40,630 nt of DNA from NCBI GenBank assembly GCA_039196715.1, contig JBCCUP010000042.1:1-40630 (forward strand), given 5' to 3'. Every line of letters begins with the position of its first letter. The stretch's first letter is position 1. A program made the position numbers and the translations under genes. Under the pieces are notes generated by a model. The model was not told the origin of the DNA. It worked only from the letters and a program-made list of their open reading frames with translations, and made no database searches. Positions 35,974 through 40,630 of the stretch are shown here, in pieces. Source of the DNA: Pseudomonadota bacterium (lineage in GTDB: Bacteria > Pseudomonadota > Gammaproteobacteria > CALCKW01).

Positions 35974-38327
35974 GCGACCCGATCGCGGTGTCGGTGGGCG
36001 ATCTCGTCGCCCTGACCTGCCTCAGCGGCGACCTGGTCAACGACGCCACCTGGGGACCAAGCGCGGTGCAAGGCATTCGTGCGCACCAGCGATACCAACG
36101 CAACGCGCTCGACGCGAACGCGGCGGTGCAGAGCGAAGTGCGGTTGCACCACGGCTTCGATGTGGACGGCGTCGCGGTCAAGGTCACCGGCCGCGTCGAC
36201 CTGGTGTACCCCGGCCCGCCGCAGGCCACGCTCACCGAGATCAAGAGCACCTTCACACCCCCGGACCGCATCAACGACAGCCTGCGCAACCGCCATTGGG
36301 CGCAGCTCACGGTCTACGCAGCGCTCTTTCTCGCGCAGCCGGAGCACGCCGATGAATCCGACGTCGCCGCTCAGCTGGTCTGGTGCAATCTGCTCGATGA
36401 GCGCGACACCGTCGAGGAGCGCACCCTGACACGCGCCGACGCCGACGCGTTTCTCGCACATGCGCTGCAGCGCCTCGTCGCCTGGTACGGCCTGATCAAC
36501 GCCCACCGCGAGGCCTTGCGACGCACCGGCGACGCGCTGACGTTCCCGTGGGGTGCGTTCAGGCCCGGCCAGCGTGCCTTCGCCGCCCACGTGTACCGCG
36601 CCGCGCGCGACGGCGGACAGCTCATCGCCGAGGCCCCAACCGGCACCGGCAAAACCGCCAGCACCGTCTTCCCGGCGGTCAAGGCGCTGAGCGCGGGCCA
36701 CATCCGTCGTGCGCTCTACCTCACGGCGAAAACCACCGGGCGCGAGTCGGTCGATGCCGCACTCGACACGCTACGCGGAGCGGGCTTGCAGATCAGTCAC
36801 ATCAGCCTGCGCGCCAAACAACAGGTTTGTCCCTGCTCGCAGCCCGATTTCGAACTCGACGCGGACGGCCGTTGCCCGTGCACCGTCGGTTTCTTCGATC
36901 GGCTGCCCGCGGCGCGGGACGAGCTGATGCGCCGTGCCGCACTCGATGGTGACACCCTCGACGCTGTCGCCAAGGCACACACGCTGTGCCCGTTCGAGCT
37001 CGCCCTGCAGATGCTGCCCTGGGTTGATCTGGTGGTGTGCGACTTCAACTACGTGTTCGACCCGCTGGTGCGCTTGAGCGACCTGGCTGCACCGTCTGGC
37101 CGCAGCGTGCTCCTGATCGACGAAGCGCACAACCTGCGCGAGCGTGCGCGTGACATGCACTCGGCCGAGCTCGACACCGCGCTGTGTGCCCGAGCCGAAG
37201 CTGACGCAACGGGCAACCGTGAATTGCTGCGCGGCATCCGGCCGCTCGCACGTGCGCTGCGCAGACTCGCACGAGACCACGACCCGGGCGACACCGAACT
37301 CGACGGCCCACCGACGGCGATCAACCGCGCAATCGACCGCGTGCTGTCTCTGGCTGGCGACACGCTTGGCGCCACGCTGTGGCGCGGCGTGCAGGGCGAA
37401 CTGACCCGAGCAATGTTGCGCTACCAGGTCATCGCAGGCCTCTACGGCGAAGACCACACGACCTTGCTGTCCGTCACAGCCGACGGCAAACGCCGTCGGG
37501 TTCAGTTGAGACTCGCCGCGCTCGACGCGTCGCGCGAGCTGGCCGCAAGCCTCAAGCGCCAGCGGGCGAGCGTGGTGTTTTCGGCGACGTTGCACCCGAT
37601 CGACCTGACAGCGCAGCAACTCGGCCTCAGGCCCGACGCACAGCAACTGCGCCTGCCGTCGCCGTTCGACCCGGCACACTTGCGCTGCCTGGTCCACACC
37701 GGCATTGACCCGCGCTACCAGCGGCGCGACGCGTCGATCGCCCCGCTGGTGGACACGGTGAACGCCCTCTACCGCCGGCGGCCCGGCAACTACCTGGTGT
37801 TCTTTCCCTCGTACGCGTACCTCGATCGGGTGTACGAGGCGTTCACTGCCGCCCACCCGGACATCCCCACCCGAGCCCAGACGCCGGGTTCGGACGCGAC
37901 GGCCCGCGCCGACTTCCTGGCCGACTTTTCCGATACCTCCGCGACGCTCGGTTTCGCCATCCTCGGCGGCGTGTTCGGTGAGGGCGTCGATCTGATCGGC
38001 GGGCGACTGATCGGCGCGGTGCTGGTGAGCACCGGCTTGCCGCCACCGACCACCGAGCGCAAGTGCGTCGAAGCCCACCTCGAGGCGCAAGGTCAGCCAG
38101 GCCGGGACGTCGCGTTCACCCTGCCCGCGATGACCCGGGTCGCTCAAACAGCCGGCCGCGTGATCCGCAGCGAGTCCGATCGGGGCGTGCTGCTGCTGAT
38201 TGATCCCCGGTTCCAGCAGGCCGCCTGGCAGCGGTTGATGCCGGCCCACTGGCAACCGCAGCGGGTTCGCTCCCTCGGCGAACTGGACAGCGCACTCGAC
38301 GCCTTCTGGTCACCACCGGGCGTGTAG
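35970..38327 (+). CDS. DinG/XPD-like helicase with N-terminal RecB/Cas4-like nuclease signature
   Basis: A 785-residue protein from the GTG at 35970 inside the FAN1 stop. Residues about 50-120 carry a PD-(D/E)xK pattern: D77 in GRVDLVY, E90-I-K92 in LTEIKST, and Q112-x3-Y116 in AQLTVYAALF, the RecB/Cas4 QxxxY motif. Then come Walker A EAPTGTGKT (221-229), an iron-sulphur-type cysteine cluster (C287, C289, C302, C304, C340) and the DEAH box in LLIDEAHNL (384-387). The C-terminal half has the second motor (LGFAILGGVFGEGVDLIG; QTAGRVIRSESDRGVLLLID). This is the COG1199 superfamily 2 layout with 5-to-3 polarity in known members. Role: unwinding branched or crosslinked DNA for FAN1. Confidence 0.92.
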   Translation: MSDPIAVSVGDLVALTCLSGDLVNDATWGPSAVQGIRAHQRYQRNALDANAAVQSEVRLHHGFDVDGVAVKVTGRVDLVYPGPPQATLTEIKSTFTPPDRINDSLRNRHWAQLTVYAALFLAQPEHADESDVAAQLVWCNLLDERDTVEERTLTRADADAFLAHALQRLVAWYGLINAHREALRRTGDALTFPWGAFRPGQRAFAAHVYRAARDGGQLIAEAPTGTGKTASTVFPAVKALSAGHIRRALYLTAKTTGRESVDAALDTLRGAGLQISHISLRAKQQVCPCSQPDFELDADGRCPCTVGFFDRLPAARDELMRRAALDGDTLDAVAKAHTLCPFELALQMLPWVDLVVCDFNYVFDPLVRLSDLAAPSGRSVLLIDEAHNLRERARDMHSAELDTALCARAEADATGNRELLRGIRPLARALRRLARDHDPGDTELDGPPTAINRAIDRVLSLAGDTLGATLWRGVQGELTRAMLRYQVIAGLYGEDHTTLLSVTADGKRRRVQLRLAALDASRELAASLKRQRASVVFSATLHPIDLTAQQLGLRPDAQQLRLPSPFDPAHLRCLVHTGIDPRYQRRDASIAPLVDTVNALYRRRPGNYLVFFPSYAYLDRVYEAFTAAHPDIPTRAQTPGSDATARADFLADFSDTSATLGFAILGGVFGEGVDLIGGRLIGAVLVSTGLPPPTTERKCVEAHLEAQGQPGRDVAFTLPAMTRVAQTAGRVIRSESDRGVLLLIDPRFQQAAWQRLMPAHWQPQRVRSLGELDSALDAFWSPPGV

Positions 38328-38332
38328 TGTGG

Positions 38333-38360
38333 GGCCGCCCGGGCAGGGCCGCCCGGGCAG
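38333..38360. repeat. Two tandem copies of a 14-base palindromic unit
   Basis: GGCCGCCCGGGCAG occurs twice in direct succession between the convergent helicase and dimeric-barrel genes. Each unit contains GCCCGGGC, so the transcript could fold back and act as a terminator, but no T-run follows. Confidence 0.6.
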
Positions 38361-38385
38361 GGACGCCGAGGCGCGGCGGCACCGG

Positions 38386-38787
38386 CTAGGCGCGGCCCGG
38401 TTCGGCACAGAACACCCGCGCGTCCTCCACCACCGCCCGCCAGTGCGCGCGGGCCTCGGCGTGGACCGTGTCGTTGATGAACGCACGGTACACCGCAAGC
38501 GAGGGGAAGCGCCGCACCTGGCACAGATCCCAGCGTTCCAGATCGGGGCCGATCACCGAGAGGTGGGGTCGACCCTGCCAGACCAGCTCAACCCCGAGCC
38601 GGTGCGCGAGCGCGAACACCGCTTCGGTGTAGCGGGCAAACGCGGTCAATGGGGCGAGCGTTTCGCCGCCCGGGTAGACCGCCGTCGCGCGGAAGCGCAG
38701 CAACTCGAGCTGATCGAAGCTGACCTCCTCCGGGAGTGTCCGGAGCGCGTCGAACTGCGCGCGGCTGGGGTGGGTGTACTCTCGCAT
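38386..38787 (-). CDS. DUF1330-like dimeric alpha/beta-barrel protein
   Basis: A 133-residue protein starting MREYTHPSRAQFDALRTLPEEV. The strand-helix pattern with VYPGGETLAPLTAFARYTEAVFALAHRLGVELVWQGRPHLSVIGPDLERWDLCQVRRFPSLAVYRAFIND is that of a single ferredoxin-like dimeric alpha/beta-barrel unit, closest in feel to DUF1330. Function unknown; such proteins often bind or isomerise small molecules. The inner ATG at 38787 was preferred because the upstream extension is Gly/Pro/Arg-rich. It diverges from the beta-lactamase-like gene. Confidence 0.8.
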   Translation of the reverse strand: MREYTHPSRAQFDALRTLPEEVSFDQLELLRFRATAVYPGGETLAPLTAFARYTEAVFALAHRLGVELVWQGRPHLSVIGPDLERWDLCQVRRFPSLAVYRAFINDTVHAEARAHWRAVVEDARVFCAEPGRA

Positions 38788-38848
38788 GCTCTCGCGCACC
38801 CGCCCGCACGGGCCAGTGCCCGCGGGTGCCACTCCGTCTCGTGTCAAT

Positions 38849-38886
38849 CAGTTTGTAAGTGTAGAAACACAATCTCAGTTTGTTAG
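38849..38886. promoter_or_regulatory. AT-rich control region with direct repeats
   Basis: CAGTTTGT(A/T)AG occurs at 38849-38859 and 38876-38886, 27 bases apart, with GTGT-AGAA-ACAC (38859-38870) between them. It lies in the divergent interval before the beta-lactamase-like gene. It looks like an operator or promoter zone, but the regulator is unknown. Confidence 0.35.
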
Positions 38887-38977
38887 CCTGCGAAATACCT
38901 GGGGCTGTGTTGCGCACATTGACGCACACCGCCGCGCGCTGGAACACTCCGGTTCCCGACACTGCCCGCTGACCGCC

Positions 38978-40189
38978 ATGCCCCGTCTCGCCCACGGTTT
39001 CGACCTCGACCGGCTCGACCGCATCACACCCCACATGCAGGCCTACGTGACGCGTGACCGGATCGCCGGCTGGTCCTGCGACGTGCAGCGCGACGGTGCG
39101 TCCGTGTGGCAGGCCTGTGGCGGCTTGCGTGACCGCGAAGCCGGGCTCGCGGTCGAGCCGGACACCGTCTTCCGCATCTACTCGATGACCAAGCCCGTGA
39201 CCAGCGTCGCGGCGATGATGCTCGTCGAAGCCGGGCAGCTTGCGCTGACCGACCCGGTGGCCGGGTTCATCCCGGCCTTTGCTGATCAACAGGTCTACCG
39301 CTCCGGGTCGCGCCACGCACCCGCGCTCGAGCCGGTCAGCCAGCCGATGCAGATCATCCACCTGCTGACCCACACATCCGGTCTGACCTACGATTTTCTG
39401 CACGCCCACCCCGTGGACGCGATGTACCGCGATGCCGGCTTCACCTGGGGCCACCACCCGGACGCCGACCTCGCCGAGGCCTGCGAGATCTGGGCGCGCA
39501 CGCCGCTGCTGTTTCAGCCGGGCGCCGAGTGGAACTACTCGGTGGCGACCGACGTCCTCGGCCGGGTCGTGGAGCTGGTCTCGGGCGAGACCCTCGACCG
39601 GTTTTTCGAGACGCGGATCTTCAAACCGCTCGGCATGCAAGACACCGGTTTCCACCCGACCGACACGCAGTTGCCGCGGCTCGCCGCGCTCTACCAGCCC
39701 AACGCCGACCGCACCGCCGAGCGCGCCACCTGGGCCGATGCACGGGCCCACGAAACGCCGCGTCTGTTGAGTGGCGGAGGTGGACTCTACGGCACCCTCG
39801 GCGACTACCAGCGCTTCTGCCAGATGCTGTTGAACGGCGGCGAGCTCGACGGTGCACGGCTGCTCGGCAGCCGCACCGTCGCGCGCATGCTGCAGAACCA
39901 CCTCCCTGGCCAGCGCGAGCTCACGGCCGTCGGCCGGCCGCTGTTCAGCGAAACCGCCTTTACCGGCATGGGGTTTGGCCTCGGCTTCTCCATCGTGGTC
40001 AACCCCGCCGACACCCCCAACCTCTGCAGCGCCGGCGAGGCCGCCTGGGGCGGCGCCGCCTCCACCGCCTTCTGGGTTGACCCGCGCGGGCGTCTCTCCG
40101 TCGTGTACATGACCCAGCTCATGCCGTCGAGCACCTGGCCACTGCGATCCGAGCTGCGCAACCTCGTGTACGGTGCGCTGGTGGACTAG
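38978..40189 (+). CDS. Serine hydrolase, class C beta-lactamase / EstB-like esterase
   Basis: A 403-residue protein without a clear signal peptide, hence probably cytoplasmic. The nucleophile motif S69-M-T-K72 is in FRIYSMTKPVTSVAAMMLVEAG, and the second motif Y187-S-V is in EWNYSVATDVLGRVVELVSG. LLTHTSGLTYDF and SGGGGLYGTLGDYQRFCQMLLNGG are typical of this family, and GGAASTAFWVDP replaces the KTG box. The YxV second motif and W-G-G third motif resemble EstB-type esterases rather than true AmpC, and the lack of an export signal argues against a resistance role. Substrate: probably small esters or lactones. Confidence 0.9.
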   Translation: MPRLAHGFDLDRLDRITPHMQAYVTRDRIAGWSCDVQRDGASVWQACGGLRDREAGLAVEPDTVFRIYSMTKPVTSVAAMMLVEAGQLALTDPVAGFIPAFADQQVYRSGSRHAPALEPVSQPMQIIHLLTHTSGLTYDFLHAHPVDAMYRDAGFTWGHHPDADLAEACEIWARTPLLFQPGAEWNYSVATDVLGRVVELVSGETLDRFFETRIFKPLGMQDTGFHPTDTQLPRLAALYQPNADRTAERATWADARAHETPRLLSGGGGLYGTLGDYQRFCQMLLNGGELDGARLLGSRTVARMLQNHLPGQRELTAVGRPLFSETAFTGMGFGLGFSIVVNPADTPNLCSAGEAAWGGAASTAFWVDPRGRLSVVYMTQLMPSSTWPLRSELRNLVYGALVD

Positions 40190-40203
40190 CTGGGTGCGAT
40201 ACA

Positions 40204-40351
40204 CTAGATACTGTCGTCACGAATTGAAGAATCGAGCGAAAACAGCGATTTGCGAGAACCGCAGCGCAGTGTACGTGGTGGTACATGAGCAGCGGAAGCG
40301 CAGCAAACGCTGTTTGCAGCCGATTATCCGGCTCGTGACGACAGTATCTAG
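40204..40351. mobile_element. 148-bp MITE-like palindromic element
   Basis: CTAGATACTGTCGTCACGA (40204-40222) and its exact reverse complement (40333-40351) form 19-base terminal arms. The interior is also largely self-complementary (AAACAGCG/CGCTGTTT, AATCG/CGATT), with the apex TGTAC-GTGGTG-GTACA, so the whole element folds as one long imperfect hairpin. CTAG lies at both ends and may be a duplicated target. There is no coding capacity. Size and structure fit a non-autonomous transposable element. It sits 14 bases after the beta-lactamase-like stop and may also terminate its transcript. Confidence 0.75.
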
Positions 40352-40427
40352 CAGGCTGACCGGGGCGGCATGCTCGCGTTGAACGGCGGCAGCCCCGGCT
40401 TTATCCCACCCGCGCAGGAGCGCGCCG

Positions 40428-40630
40428 ATGCTGATTGAATTCAAGACCGAACACGACGGCAGCCTGGTGCTGTTCGGCAAGGTGGCCACGCAACTGCTCG
40501 AGATGATGGGCACCAGCGGCCGCGACCAGGGCGCGCTGCGTGCGGAGGACCTGCCAGCTGCCCTCGATCGCCTGAAGGCGGCCTTGTCGCAGCGGCCGGA
40601 CTCCGACGAGACCGACCCGGATGCCGATGA
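40428..40630 (+). CDS. DUF1840 protein, 5-prime part (cut by window edge)
   Basis: The first 67 codons begin MLIEFKTEHDGSLVLFGKVA, followed by LLEMMGTSGRDQGALRAEDLPAALDRLKAAL. This is the complete N-terminal signature of DUF1840, a short family of proteobacterial proteins of unknown function, usually about 100-110 residues. CAGGAG seven bases upstream sets the ATG at 40428. The C-terminal part lies outside the window; the visible acidic stretch (SDETDPDADE) is common in the family's linker. Confidence 0.9.
   Translation, partial: MLIEFKTEHDGSLVLFGKVATQLLEMMGTSGRDQGALRAEDLPAALDRLKAALSQRPDSDETDPDAD

Noticed and set aside
38978-40189. Reading the serine hydrolase as an antibiotic-resistance beta-lactamase
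   Set aside because: There is no export signal, the KTG box is replaced by a W-G-G segment, and the second motif is YSV; this fits the EstB-type esterases.

Overview
The window is GC-rich, gene-dense bacterial chromosome that looks like a free-living, probably marine, gammaproteobacterium. This rests on gene content: a FadL-type outer-membrane channel, an acylated GDSL hydrolase, a DUF1840 protein, a YbaN-like DUF454 protein, a Zur-type zinc-starvation operon with a zinc-free L31, and an oxidative phosphonate gene pair. No rRNA, tRNA or CRISPR array was seen, and the lineage assignment is inference.

Layout. 1-144: end of an IS481-family insertion sequence cut by the window edge, with a GCTAGC target. 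187-3443: a Tat-exported solute-binding protein next to a PAS-GGDEF-EAL c-di-GMP enzyme. 3875-5620: divergent LysR regulator and atypical SDR. 5850-7581: small membrane protein, DUF1989 protein and sulfotransferase-like protein. 7912-12300: acetolactate-synthase-like ThDP enzyme facing a minus-strand run of FAD oxidoreductase, GST-like protein and phosphoesterase. 12443-12832: tandem REP-like palindromes. 12881-15357: PCuAC copper chaperone divergent from a polytopic membrane protein, plus a 64-residue membrane protein. 15683-18634: a single polypeptide fusing a SerC-like aminotransferase to a SerA-like dehydrogenase. 18766-21352: AhpD-like protein, LysR regulator and beta-hydroxyacid dehydrogenase. 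21387-23013: NTF2-like protein, then a Zur-box-like promoter in front of DUF1826 and type-B ribosomal protein L31. 23118-26380: DUF454, VOC, a two-TM protein and an L-2-hydroxyglutarate-oxidase-like enzyme. 26448-28242: ArsR regulator, DUF318 permease and a small membrane-anchored protein. 28320-31025: TmpA-like and TmpB/PhnZ-like oxygenases plus a PhyH dioxygenase. 31412-34215: FadL channel and SGNH lipoprotein closed by a strong terminator. 34324-38327: a FAN1-type VRR nuclease overlapping a nuclease-helicase. 38386-40630: dimeric-barrel protein, serine beta-lactamase-like esterase, a 148-bp MITE-like palindrome and the start of a DUF1840 gene.

The most coherent functional modules are: (i) zinc sparing (Zur site, DUF1826, L31B); (ii) oxidative C-P bond cleavage (TauD/GBBH-like plus HD oxygenase in a 4-nt overlap, followed by a PhyH enzyme); (iii) DNA repair (FAN1 nuclease and a DinG/XPD-like helicase that itself carries an N-terminal RecB/Cas4-like nuclease signature); and (iv) the SerC-SerA fusion, which would place two consecutive serine-synthesis steps on one chain. 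Many starts were moved inward from the longest reading frame on the basis of family N-termini, ribosome-binding sites and overlaps.
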